Shown piece by piece: positions 48,590 through 56,517 of a stretch of DNA of 64,000 nucleotides. The notes beneath the pieces were generated by a model. The model made no database searches, was not told the DNA's origin, and worked only from the letters and a program-made list of their open reading frames with translations. Origin of the DNA: PBB1 sp965229345. GTDB lineage: Bacteria > Pseudomonadota > Gammaproteobacteria > Burkholderiales > Burkholderiaceae_C. The stretch's first letter is position 1. Every line of letters starts with the position of its first letter. The stretch is taken from assembly GCA_965229345.1 (NCBI GenBank), contig OZ245872.1:1178001-1242000 (forward strand), written 5' to 3'. The translations under genes and the position numbers were made by a program.

Positions 48590-49312
48590 TCAGATGCTGC
48601 GCTGGTTGACCCGCTGCGACAACGCCTCGGCGCTTTCCTTGCGTTCGCTGTAGCGGTCTACCAGGTACGAGGCCGCGTCGCGTGTCAGCAGCGTGAACTT
48701 CACCAGTTCTTCCATCACGTCGATCACGCGGTCGTAGTAGGCAGAAGGCTTCATGCGCCCGGCCTCGTCGAACTCGAGGAAGGCCTTGGCCACCGACGAC
48801 TGATTCGGGATCGTCAGCATGCGCATCCAGCGGCCGAGCACGCGCAGCTGGTTGACCGCATTGAAGGACTGCGAGCCGCCCGAGACCTGCATCACCGCCA
48901 ATGTCTTGCCTTGCGTGGGCCGCACGGCACCGAGCGCCAGCGGAATCCAGTCAATCTGCGCTTTCAGAATGGCGCTCATCGCACCATGGCGCTCGGGCGA
49001 GCACCAGACCATGCCTTCGCACCAGTGCGCCAATTCGCGCAACTCGACCACCTTGGGGTGCGACTCTGGCGCACCGTCCGGCAAGGGCAGGCCGGCGGGG
49101 TCGAACAGCCGTGTCTCGCCGCCCATCGCCTGCAGCAGACGCGCGGCTTCCTCGCTCAGCAGGCGGCTGTAGGAGCGCTCTCGCAGCGAGCCGTAGAGCA
49201 GCAGGAAGCGCGGCGGGTGGGTGGACAGCGATGCCGGCAGCAGCCGATCGATGCTCGGCACATTGAACAGCGCCGGATCGACGTTCGGCAGAGAAATCGG
49301 GGACTCAGGCAC
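48590..49312 (-). CDS. arsH: Arsenical resistance flavoprotein ArsH
   Basis: NADPH-dependent FMN reductase/oxidase that oxidises trivalent methyl- or phenyl-arsenicals to less toxic forms. 240 residues. Flavodoxin-like FMN binding in LLLYGSLRERSYSRLL, then EGMVWCSPERHGAMSAILKA, and LAVMQVSGGSQSFNAVNQLR. The start overlaps the acr3 stop by 8 bases. The N-terminal extension with PALFNVPSID is typical for ArsH. Confidence 0.95.
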   Translation of the reverse strand: MPESPISLPNVDPALFNVPSIDRLLPASLSTHPPRFLLLYGSLRERSYSRLLSEEAARLLQAMGGETRLFDPAGLPLPDGAPESHPKVVELRELAHWCEGMVWCSPERHGAMSAILKAQIDWIPLALGAVRPTQGKTLAVMQVSGGSQSFNAVNQLRVLGRWMRMLTIPNQSSVAKAFLEFDEAGRMKPSAYYDRVIDVMEELVKFTLLTRDAASYLVDRYSERKESAEALSQRVNQRSI

Positions 49313-50405
49313 GTCGTCGATTCTCGGCCATCTCCCCGTTGATCCCTCGTTCGTACCAGTCCTTGCTGCGGTTCACCCACTTGACCACCAGCAGCATCAC
49401 CGGCACTTCGATCAGCACGCCGACCACGGTGGCCAGTGCCGCGCCGGACTCGAAGCCGAACAGGCTGATCGCTGCGGCCACCGCCAGTTCGAAGAAGTTG
49501 CTCGCCCCGATCAAGGCCGATGGGCAGGCCACCGCGTGCGATTCGCCAAGACGGCGGTTCAACCAGTACGCCAGGCCAGAGTTGAAGAACACCTGAATCA
49601 GGATCGGCACGGCCAGCATCGCGATCACCAGCGGCTGCGCCAGGATCGCCTGGCCCTGAAACGCAAACAGCAGCACCAGCGTGGCCAGCAGTGCCGCGAT
49701 CGACCACGGGCCGATCCTGGCGAGCGCCGCATCGAAAGCCGCCTGGCCGCGACCGAGCAAGGCCTTGCGCCAGAGCTGCGCGAGCACCACCGGGATCACG
49801 ATGTACAGCACGACCGAGGTGATCAGCGTGTCCCACGACACGACGATGGCCGACAGGCCCAGCAGCAGCGCGACGATGGGGGCAAAGGCGAACACCATGA
49901 TGGTGTCGTTCAGTGCCACCTGCGACAGCGTGAACAGCGGGTGGCCGCCGGTCAGCCGGCTCCACACGAACACCATCGCGGTGCACGGCGCGGCGGCCAG
50001 CAGAATCAGTCCGGCCACATAGCTGTCGGCCTGATCGGCCGGCAGGTAGGGCGCGAAGACATGGCGGATGAAGATCCAGGCCAGCAGCGCCATCGAGAAT
50101 GGCTTGACCGCCCAGTTGACGAACAGCGTGACGCCGATGCCCCGCCAGTGCTGGCGGACCTGCGACAGCGACGCGAAGTCGACCTTCAGCAGCATCGGGA
50201 TGATCATCACCCAGATCAGCAGGCCGACCGGCAGGTTGACCTGGGCGACTTCCATGCGGCCGATGGCCTGGAACGGGCTCGGGAAGAACTGCCCCAGCGT
50301 GATCCCCGCAACGATGCACAGGAAGACCCAGACGCTCAGGTAGCGCTCGAAGAGGCTCATCGGTGCCGGGGCCGAAGCGGTCGCGGGCAGCGTGGTGGTG
50401 TTCAT
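49305..50405 (-). CDS. acr3: Arsenite efflux permease ACR3
   Basis: Inner membrane As(III) exporter of the ACR3 (BART) family, 366 residues, ten predicted spans. The conserved cysteine in the fourth span is in LLAAAPCTAMVFVWSRLTGG; the later LIGASNFFELAVA and the C-terminal EVPVMLLVVKWVN are also characteristic. Not related to the ArsB/NhaD type. It lies 16 bases after arsC and overlaps arsH by 8 bases. Sometimes annotated arsB. Confidence 0.96.
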   Translation of the reverse strand: MNTTTLPATASAPAPMSLFERYLSVWVFLCIVAGITLGQFFPSPFQAIGRMEVAQVNLPVGLLIWVMIIPMLLKVDFASLSQVRQHWRGIGVTLFVNWAVKPFSMALLAWIFIRHVFAPYLPADQADSYVAGLILLAAAPCTAMVFVWSRLTGGHPLFTLSQVALNDTIMVFAFAPIVALLLGLSAIVVSWDTLITSVVLYIVIPVVLAQLWRKALLGRGQAAFDAALARIGPWSIAALLATLVLLFAFQGQAILAQPLVIAMLAVPILIQVFFNSGLAYWLNRRLGESHAVACPSALIGASNFFELAVAAAISLFGFESGAALATVVGVLIEVPVMLLVVKWVNRSKDWYERGINGEMAENRRRA

Positions 50406-50421
50406 CGTCGATGCCTGCCGA

Positions 50422-50916
50422 TCAGGCCTGGCCGATCTGCTTCAACTCGTGATGGATCGCCATGCGGTCGAGGCTGGCGAGGGGCAGCGCAAGCATCAGC
50501 TCGATGCGGCGCTTCAGCGTCACCGCGGTGTCCATGAAGGCCCGGGCCTTGGTCTCGTCGCTGCCTTCCACCGCGGCGGGATCGGGCACGCCCCAGTGCG
50601 CTGTCATTGGCTGGCCTGGCCACACCGGGCACATCTCGCCCGCGGCGTTGTCGCACACGGTGAACACGTAGTCGAGCGCGGGCGCGCCGGGTTGCGAGAA
50701 CTCGTCCCAGTTCTTGCTGCGAAATCCCTCGCTCGGGATGTGGAGTGCCCGCAAGGTCGACAGCGCATGCGGGTTGACGGTGCCATTCGGGTGGCTGCCA
50801 GCCGAGTGCGCGACGAACCGACCGCGGCCCAGGTGGTTGAGCAAGCCTTCGGCCAGGATCGAGCGGGCCGAGTTGCCGGTGCAGATGAACAGCACCTGCC
50901 GGGGGGTGTCTGACAT
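50422..50916 (-). CDS. arsC: Arsenate reductase (thioredoxin-type, LMW-PTP fold)
   Basis: Reduces arsenate to arsenite for export by ACR3. 164 residues. The P-loop CTGNSARS (CX5R) is at C12, with further cysteines in VCDNAAGEMCPVWPG that fit the thioredoxin-coupled mechanism, and the VPDPAAVEG acid loop. The gene lies 24 bases after arsR and 16 before acr3. Confidence 0.93.
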   Translation of the reverse strand: MSDTPRQVLFICTGNSARSILAEGLLNHLGRGRFVAHSAGSHPNGTVNPHALSTLRALHIPSEGFRSKNWDEFSQPGAPALDYVFTVCDNAAGEMCPVWPGQPMTAHWGVPDPAAVEGSDETKARAFMDTAVTLKRRIELMLALPLASLDRMAIHHELKQIGQA

Positions 50917-50940
50917 GGGAAAGCCTTTCGTGTGGGGAAT

Positions 50941-51267
50941 TCAGCAGCTCGTGCAGGATGGGGCGGCCACCTCGGCGCAGGCTTCGCCGGCACAGCAGTT
51001 CGCCGTCAGGTAGGCCATCAGGCCGTTCATCTGGTCGAAGCCTGCGCGGTAGATCAGGCTGCGGCCGTCGCGCTGCTGCGTGGCGAGGCCGGCGTGCATC
51101 AGCTCTTTCAAGTGGAACGACAGCGTCGAAGCCGGCACCGCGAGCGTTTCGGCCAGTGCGCCTGGCGTCATGCCTTTCGGGCCGGCGACCACCAGCGCAC
51201 GGAACACCCGCAACCGGGCCGGCTGGGCAAGCGCCGCCAAGGCGGTGATGATGTCGGACTCTTCCAT
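50941..51267 (-). CDS. arsR: Arsenic-responsive repressor ArsR
   Basis: Winged-helix SmtB/ArsR repressor, 108 residues. The recognition helix region is ASTLSFHLKELMHAGLATQQ, and the wing follows (RDGRSLIYRA). The usual ELCVCDL metal motif is absent; instead five cysteines are clustered at the C-terminus (C91, C92, C97, C105, C108), as in the Acidithiobacillus-type ArsR with a C-terminal As(III) site. ATG 51267 lies about 3 bases after the expected transcription start, so the message has almost no leader. First gene of the operon. Confidence 0.93.
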   Translation of the reverse strand: MEESDIITALAALAQPARLRVFRALVVAGPKGMTPGALAETLAVPASTLSFHLKELMHAGLATQQRDGRSLIYRAGFDQMNGLMAYLTANCCAGEACAEVAAPSCTSC

Positions 51268-51305
51268 ATTTCCATGATTATAGAAAGGTATGGAAAAGCC
51301 CGCAA
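51262..51305 (-). promoter_or_regulatory. ars promoter and operator candidate
   Basis: Leftward promoter: TTGCGG (51300-51305), 17 bases, TATAAT (51277-51282). An inverted repeat TTCCATA (51262-51268) and TATGGAA (51289-51295), with an inner TTTC/GAAA pair, covers the -10 and the start codon; it is a likely ArsR site. Confidence 0.7.
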
Positions 51306-51360
51306 GCCGCACCGCCGCGGTGGCTCCAGGCCCCGTGACCGTTGCCCGGCCGAAACCGCG

Positions 51361-52707
51361 TCAGGGGAGTGGCCAGTCCACGGTGGCCGACAGCCCGCCC
51401 AGGCCGACGGCGCGACCGATCACCACGTTGGCCCGGTGCACGGCCGCGATGCGCTGCACGATCGACCAGCCCAGCCCGCTGCCGCTTTGCGCCGTGCCCA
51501 GGACGCGGAAGAAGCGTTCGCCGACGCGCTGCATGTCGGCCTGGCTCATGCCGGGTCCGTTGTCGTCGACCAGGAGCCGGATGCAATCCGGCTGCCGACG
51601 CAGCGCAATCTGAATGTGGCCCTTGGCCGGGCTGTAGCGGATCGCGTTGTCGACCAGGTTGCGAACCAGCACGGCGAGCAACAACGCGTCGCCGCGGACC
51701 TGGCAGGGCACCGGTGCATCGACCTCGATGGACTGCTGCTTGTCGATCGCCTGCGGCGCGAGTTCGGCCACCACACCGCGCACCACCGCGTTCAAGTCGA
51801 CCACCTGCCCCAGGGGCACCGCGCCGGCCTCCAGCCGCGACAAGGTGAGCAACTGCTCGACCAGCCGCGTGGCCCGGTCGCAGCCCTCGAGGGTGGCGGC
51901 AAGCGCCCGCTGGCGCATCGCGTCATCGGCTTCGCCCTGCGCGACCTGTGCGTGCAAGCGGATGGCCGCGATCGGCGTGCGCAGCTCATGTGCCGCATCG
52001 GCGGTGAAGCGGCGTTCGGAGGCCATCAACTCGCCGATGCGTGCGAGCAGGCCATTGAGCGCGCCGAGCATCGGTGTCATTTCGGAGGGGGCACCGTCGA
52101 CTCGCACCGGGGTCAGTGCCTGGGGCTCACGTTCGGCCAGCGCGTGTCCCAGTCGCTTCAGCGGTGCGACACCCCGATGCACCGCCCAGCCGATCGCCAC
52201 CGCAAACAGTGGCAGCGCGGCGGCCATCGGCCACAGCGTGCTGCGCAGCACCGCCCACAGGATGGCGTCGCGTGAGGCCAGCTGCTCGCCGACGTACACC
52301 TGCACATCGCGATGCGCGCCGCGGGCGGCGAACACACGCCAGTCCGTCTTGTCGATCTGCACCGTCCTGAACCCCGACTCGAAGCCGGCGTCGATCCCGG
52401 ACATCGGGGTGGCCGGCGCAGTGGCCGAGCGCATCGTCAGGTGCCCGTCGTGGAATACCTGGAAGGCGACCTTCGGGGCGTAGCGGTGCAGCAGTGGCGC
52501 GTCCACCACGTCGTCCTCATCGCCGTCGCTGGCCTGCTGCACCACCAGCAGGGCCGCCGCCTGGGCGAGGTGGCCGTCGAGCAGTTCGTCGAGCTCGTGT
52601 CGGGCGTCGAGCGATGTCACCACCACGGTGACGGCCCAGACACCCACGACCAAGCCCACGATCAGCCCAAGCAGCCGGCCTTGCAGCGAGCGCGGTGCCA
52701 GTGTCAT
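51361..52707 (-). CDS. Sensor histidine kinase (QseC/TctE-like)
   Basis: Inner membrane two-component sensor, 448 residues: span near 12-32, a periplasmic region of about 125 residues, second span (WPMAAALPLFAVAIGWAVH), HAMP linker, H-box FTADAAHELRTPIAAI, N-box NLVDNAIRYSP, and G-boxes DDNGPGM and GSGLGWSIV. Its start overlaps the regulator stop by 4 bases. Last gene of the SHP cytochrome operon, so it probably senses a redox-related or gas signal for that operon; the ligand is unknown. Confidence 0.92.
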   Translation of the reverse strand: MTLAPRSLQGRLLGLIVGLVVGVWAVTVVVTSLDARHELDELLDGHLAQAAALLVVQQASDGDEDDVVDAPLLHRYAPKVAFQVFHDGHLTMRSATAPATPMSGIDAGFESGFRTVQIDKTDWRVFAARGAHRDVQVYVGEQLASRDAILWAVLRSTLWPMAAALPLFAVAIGWAVHRGVAPLKRLGHALAEREPQALTPVRVDGAPSEMTPMLGALNGLLARIGELMASERRFTADAAHELRTPIAAIRLHAQVAQGEADDAMRQRALAATLEGCDRATRLVEQLLTLSRLEAGAVPLGQVVDLNAVVRGVVAELAPQAIDKQQSIEVDAPVPCQVRGDALLLAVLVRNLVDNAIRYSPAKGHIQIALRRQPDCIRLLVDDNGPGMSQADMQRVGERFFRVLGTAQSGSGLGWSIVQRIAAVHRANVVIGRAVGLGGLSATVDWPLP

Positions 52708-53375
52708 GTTTTCGGGGCTTCGCGCAGCAGCATGTAACCCACGCCGCGCACCGTCTGGATCAAGGTCGAACCCAGCTTGCGCCGCAGGTGATGGATGTGC
52801 ACTTCGACCGCATTGCTCTCGACCTCCTGACCCCAGCCGTAGACGCGCTTCTCGAGCTGCTCACGCGACAGCACGCGCCCTGCATTGAGCAACAGCGCGT
52901 GCAGCAGATCGAACTCACGCCCCGACAGCAGGACCACCTTGCCGGCCTGCACGACGCTCCGCGCTGCCGGGTCCAGTTGCACGTCCTGGGCTGTCAGGAT
53001 GTCTTGTGGCCGGCCGTGCGAGCGGCGCACCAGCGCACGCAGCCGGGCTGCGAGTTCGTGCAGGTCCACGGGCTTGACCACGTAATCATCAGCGCCGACA
53101 TCGAGCCCGCTGATCCGGTCTGGCAGCGCGTCGCGCGCGGTCAGCACGAGCACCGGCAGCGCGCTTCCGCTGCGCCGCAGCGAGGCGAGCACGTCCATCC
53201 CGTCCATCCTGGGCAGCCCGAGATCGAGCACAGCCGCAGCATAGGAGTCGGTTCGCAGCTCACGCTCGGCGGCGGCGCCATCACGCACCCAGTCGACGAG
53301 GAAACCGAGCTGTCGAAGCCCGGCTTGCAGGCCATCGCCAAGCAGGGGGTCGTCTTCGGCCAGGAGGATGCGCAT
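52704..53375 (-). CDS. OmpR-family response regulator (QseB-like)
   Basis: A 223-residue regulator. Receiver: MRILLAEDDPLLGDGL with the acidic pocket, phospho-aspartate in AAVLDLGLPRMDG, and the lysine in VVKPVDL. The C-terminal winged helix has REFDLLHALLLNAGRVLSR and VEVHIHHLRRKLG. Start ATG 53375 gives the standard N-terminus. It lies 25 bases after the cytochrome b gene and overlaps the kinase by 4 bases. Confidence 0.95.
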   Translation of the reverse strand: MRILLAEDDPLLGDGLQAGLRQLGFLVDWVRDGAAAERELRTDSYAAAVLDLGLPRMDGMDVLASLRRSGSALPVLVLTARDALPDRISGLDVGADDYVVKPVDLHELAARLRALVRRSHGRPQDILTAQDVQLDPAARSVVQAGKVVLLSGREFDLLHALLLNAGRVLSREQLEKRVYGWGQEVESNAVEVHIHHLRRKLGSTLIQTVRGVGYMLLREAPKT

Positions 53376-53400
53376 GTCAGATGCCCGATGTCTGCTTGAT

Positions 53401-54129
53401 TCAGTGGTCGTCGCCATCATGCGCGAACGAAGAGGCGGCCGGCACGTCGCCGATGCCGCGGCTGGCCGGGGCTCCTTGCCACTGCAGCCACCAGAACCCC
53501 AGTACGGCAACCAGCATGAGCACGGCCACGCTGCGCCAGGCGTTGCGAACACCGTCTTCGGGTCGACCGGATTTGCGGCCAGTGAACATCGAGACGGTCA
53601 GGTTCTCACGGTGCAGTCCACTGCTGAGCAGCACCCCGGCAATGTGCACGCCGATCACGGCCAGCATGGTGTTGGCTGCCAACTCATGGAGCTCCTCGGA
53701 CCATACGCCACCGATGTCGTTGTAGACCGACCAACCCGAGAGACCGATGGCCATCGTCAGGCCCAGCAGGGCCACGATCGCCAGTGCGCCTGCCGGGTTG
53801 TGGCCGACGTGATGTTCCGGCCGGCCGCTGATCAGGCTGCGCACGTACCGCGCGACGGCCGCCGGCCCGCGCACGAAGTTCGCGAACCTGGCGTATCGGC
53901 TGCCCACCAGTCCCCAGGCCAGACGAAACACGACCAGCCCGACCATGGTGTAGCCGAGCGTCACGTGCACCAGCCGCCAGCGTTCGCTTTCGGCAGTGAG
54001 GTAGGCGCCTGCAAAGCTCAGCACCATCAGCCAGTGGAAGACGCGCACCGGCAGATCCCACACCAGCATGGTGGGTCGGGCCACCGGCGCAGCGCCAGAG
54101 TCAGCGAGGGATGCGGACATGGTCTTCAT
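53401..54129 (-). CDS. Cytochrome b561-type membrane protein of the SHP operon
   Basis: Four-helix cytochrome b/b6 domain protein of the inner membrane, 242 residues. Histidines in VRVFHWLMVL, RLVHVTLGYT, HVGHNP and the final-helix VIGVHIAG are candidate heme ligands. It probably passes electrons from the quinone pool to the diheme cytochrome. AAGGAG lies 6 bases before the ATG, which overlaps the diheme gene by 29 bases, supporting coupled expression. Confidence 0.9.
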   Translation of the reverse strand: MKTMSASLADSGAAPVARPTMLVWDLPVRVFHWLMVLSFAGAYLTAESERWRLVHVTLGYTMVGLVVFRLAWGLVGSRYARFANFVRGPAAVARYVRSLISGRPEHHVGHNPAGALAIVALLGLTMAIGLSGWSVYNDIGGVWSEELHELAANTMLAVIGVHIAGVLLSSGLHRENLTVSMFTGRKSGRPEDGVRNAWRSVAVLMLVAVLGFWWLQWQGAPASRGIGDVPAASSFAHDGDDH

Positions 54130-54586
54130 CGAAATCTCCTTGGGGGGCCCGGCTGTGACACGCCGAGCAGTTGGCCGCGCTCTTGATGGATGCTCGCTTC
54201 CAGGTGTCGGCGGGTACGTCGTCGTGCTTGTGGATGAACCAGGCAGAGCGTGTGATGCGGTCTTCGGGCGGCGCTGTCAGGCCCTGGCGCGTGCCCGCAT
54301 TCCGGCTCAACCAGGCCGATATCTCCTGGGCGGTGGCGGCATCGAGCGAGGCATCGGTACCGAAGTGGCGAGGCAGGCTGCTCATCAGCCGTTGCCACGA
54401 TGCCGCGGGCAGCATGCTGGGCGGATAGGCGATGTGGCAGGCCGCGCATTCCTGCTGGTAGGCAGGGGACGCCGGAGTGACTGCGTAGCGCATGCCACCC
54501 TCGGCCTGCGCGCTCGGCATGCCGCTCAGTGCGGCGGCCACCAGCAGCAGCGCTGCCGTGACGCGGAAAGGGGAATGTCGATGCAT
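54101..54586 (-). CDS. dhc: Diheme cytochrome c (DHC type)
   Basis: Periplasmic diheme cytochrome, 161 residues with a signal peptide (TAALLLVAAALSGMPSAQA). Two CxxCH sites: CAACH (47-51) and CSACH (140-144). The segment between, WQRLMSSLPRHFGTDASLD and ITRSAWFIHKHDD, matches the DHC partner of SHP. It probably transfers electrons between the cytochrome b and SHP. It lies 40 bases after shp. Confidence 0.92.
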   Translation of the reverse strand: MHRHSPFRVTAALLLVAAALSGMPSAQAEGGMRYAVTPASPAYQQECAACHIAYPPSMLPAASWQRLMSSLPRHFGTDASLDAATAQEISAWLSRNAGTRQGLTAPPEDRITRSAWFIHKHDDVPADTWKRASIKSAANCSACHSRAPQGDFDEDHVRIPR

Positions 54587-54626
54587 GTCGAGAGCTCGGG
54601 ACTGTTGTTGAAATGGAACGTGGCAT

Positions 54627-55034
54627 TCAACGCTTCAGCGTCAGCAGCCAGCTGAGCACATCGGCCTTCTCGCCAGCGGTGCACTCGCGGCCCACGACGT
54701 CGTTGCAGTTGCGGCGAAACCATTTCTCCGTCTTGGCCGGGTTCGTGAATCGCTCCGCATGGGCCGCTGGGGCCAGCGGCGCGATCACCTTGCCGGTCGA
54801 GGCGTGCTTGCCTTCTTGCGTGGGTGTGACGCCGTGACACGACGAGCAACTCCACTCGCGGCCGTGCAGCCCGGTAAAAAATGCCCGCCCGCGCTCGGGC
54901 GATGCTGCTGCGCCCGCCTGCGCGCTGTAGCCTGCCAGCAGATCGGCCGGCGTGGCCGCGTTGGCGCCAGAGACCGCTGCCATCGCGCAGACGATCGCGG
55001 CGATCAGAGGTCGGGTTCCTGGGGTGGTATTCAT
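54627..55034 (-). CDS. shp: Sphaeroides-type heme protein SHP (DUF1924 cytochrome c)
   Basis: Periplasmic monoheme cytochrome with an open ligand site, 135 residues with a signal peptide. Heme site CSSCH (63-67). The block RRNCNDVVGRECTAGEKADV carries the asparagine (about N109) that in Rhodobacter sphaeroides SHP is a labile axial ligand displaced by O2 or NO, framed by a disulfide (C110, C118). Ribosome site AGGGAG before the ATG. First gene of an operon with dhc, cytochrome b, regulator and kinase. Confidence 0.92.
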   Translation of the reverse strand: MNTTPGTRPLIAAIVCAMAAVSGANAATPADLLAGYSAQAGAAASPERGRAFFTGLHGREWSCSSCHGVTPTQEGKHASTGKVIAPLAPAAHAERFTNPAKTEKWFRRNCNDVVGRECTAGEKADVLSWLLTLKR

Positions 55035-55192
55035 CGTGTCTCCCTGGCAGCCATGTTCAACTGGCCGCCTTAGGGATTTCTTACCGCGGCACCTGCCATC
55101 TCATCAGGCAGCCCTCAGACTGTCGTTGCAGACTCGACCAACGTTCCCTCCATCACCGGCACACCCGGACATCCCCTGTGAATCTGAACCCC

Positions 55193-56146
55193 ATGAGGCT
55201 TTCCACTTACACCGACGATCCAGAAGACTCGCCGGCCCGCCTGGACGAGCGCGCAGCAGCCGCCTCGCGCAGCACCTGGGTGAGCGTGGCCGTCAACCTG
55301 GTGCTCTCCACCATCCAGATCGCGGTGGGCGTCGCGTCGAAGTCGCAGGGCCTGATCGCCGACGGCATCCATTCGCTGTCCGATCTGGTGTCCGACTTCA
55401 TCGTGCTGCTGGCAGGGCATCACAGCCGCAAGGACGCCGACGATGAGCATCCTTACGGCCACCAGCGCTTCGAAACCGCCGCGTCGCTGGCCCTGGGTGG
55501 GCTGCTGCTGGCTGTCGGGGCGGGCATGTTGTGGTCGGCGGTGACCAAGCTCCAGTCGCCGGCGTCGGTGCCCACGGTGCACGCCGTGGCGCTGTGGGTG
55601 GCTGGGGGCGCGCTGGTGGCGAAGGAGGCGCTGTTTCGCTACATGCTGGCGGTGGCCAAGCGCGTCAAATCGAGCATGCTGGTGGCCAATGCCTGGCATG
55701 CGCGCTCGGATGCCGCGTCGTCGCTGGTGGTGGGCGTCGGCATCGTCGGCAACCTGGCGGGCTACCCGATCCTGGATCCGATCGCCGCGGCGATCGTGGG
55801 CTTCATGATCGTGCGCATGGGGTGGTCGTTCGGGTGGGACGCGCTGCACGATCTGATGGACCGCTCGGTCGACGAACAAGAGGTCGAGGCGATCCGCCAG
55901 ACGCTGGCCGACACACCGGGCATCCGCGGCGTGCACGACCTGCGCACCCGCAAGATGGGCGACATGATCGTCGTCGATGCGCACATCGAGGTCGATGGGC
56001 AGCTCACCGTCGAGGCCGGCCACGAGATCACGGTGGCCGCGCGCGATCGCGTCTTGCAGCGCCATCGGGTGCTCACCCTGATGACGCACCTGGACCCGTG
56101 GCGCCGACCGGACCCGAATCAACCGACGGTGTCGCCATCCCCCTGA
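55193..56146 (+). CDS. Cation diffusion facilitator (CDF) transporter
   Basis: Divalent metal/proton antiporter, 317 residues, six membrane spans and a cytoplasmic ferredoxin-like domain. Metal-site motifs HSLSD (second span) and HARSD (fifth span); DEHPYGHQRFE after the third. The C-terminal domain has VHDLRTRKMGDMIVVDAHIEV. Metal may be zinc, iron or manganese; not decidable here. ATG 55193 is used; a GTG at 55178 would add five residues. Divergent from shp. Confidence 0.92.
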   Translation: MRLSTYTDDPEDSPARLDERAAAASRSTWVSVAVNLVLSTIQIAVGVASKSQGLIADGIHSLSDLVSDFIVLLAGHHSRKDADDEHPYGHQRFETAASLALGGLLLAVGAGMLWSAVTKLQSPASVPTVHAVALWVAGGALVAKEALFRYMLAVAKRVKSSMLVANAWHARSDAASSLVVGVGIVGNLAGYPILDPIAAAIVGFMIVRMGWSFGWDALHDLMDRSVDEQEVEAIRQTLADTPGIRGVHDLRTRKMGDMIVVDAHIEVDGQLTVEAGHEITVAARDRVLQRHRVLTLMTHLDPWRRPDPNQPTVSPSP

Positions 56147-56445
56147 GGCATCGCCGCACCGCAGTTCCAGCATTGCTCGAACGGGCCGTCGATCAGTTCC
56201 TGGCAGGCGACGCACCACCAATGTCGCGACACCGGCGAACGGAGTTCCGACAGCAGCCGCTCGGCGCGCTCGAAATTGTCGGCATCGGTCAGCCACAGCT
56301 CGGGCAGTGACTGATCCGGTGGCACCTGTCCTGCCAGGCTGCTGTTGTACGCACGCTGGATCGTCGTGGGCACGCCTGCGTGGCACAGCATGTCGGCCCA
56401 CAGCGTGGCGATGGCCAGATTCGGTGCGGTGGTCAGCCTTTTCAT
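56119..56445 (-). CDS. DUF2007 protein with C-terminal zinc ribbon
   Basis: A 108-residue protein: an N-terminal DUF2007 signalling-like domain (MKRLTTAPNLAIATLWADML, then VPTTIQRAYNSSL) and a C-terminal four-cysteine ribbon, WWCVACQEL and QCWNCGAAMP. Possibly a PII-like small-ligand or regulatory adaptor; no function known. ATG 56445 gives the family N-terminus; ATG 56454 adds three residues. The last 28 bases overlap the end of the CDF gene on the other strand. Confidence 0.85.
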   Translation of the reverse strand: MKRLTTAPNLAIATLWADMLCHAGVPTTIQRAYNSSLAGQVPPDQSLPELWLTDADNFERAERLLSELRSPVSRHWWCVACQELIDGPFEQCWNCGAAMPQGDGDTVG

Positions 56446-56517
56446 GTGAAACATCCCGGCGTGTGAATTCAGCGGGCTTCGGGCACGATAGCGCACCTCA
56501 TTTTTCGGAGCTTTCAG

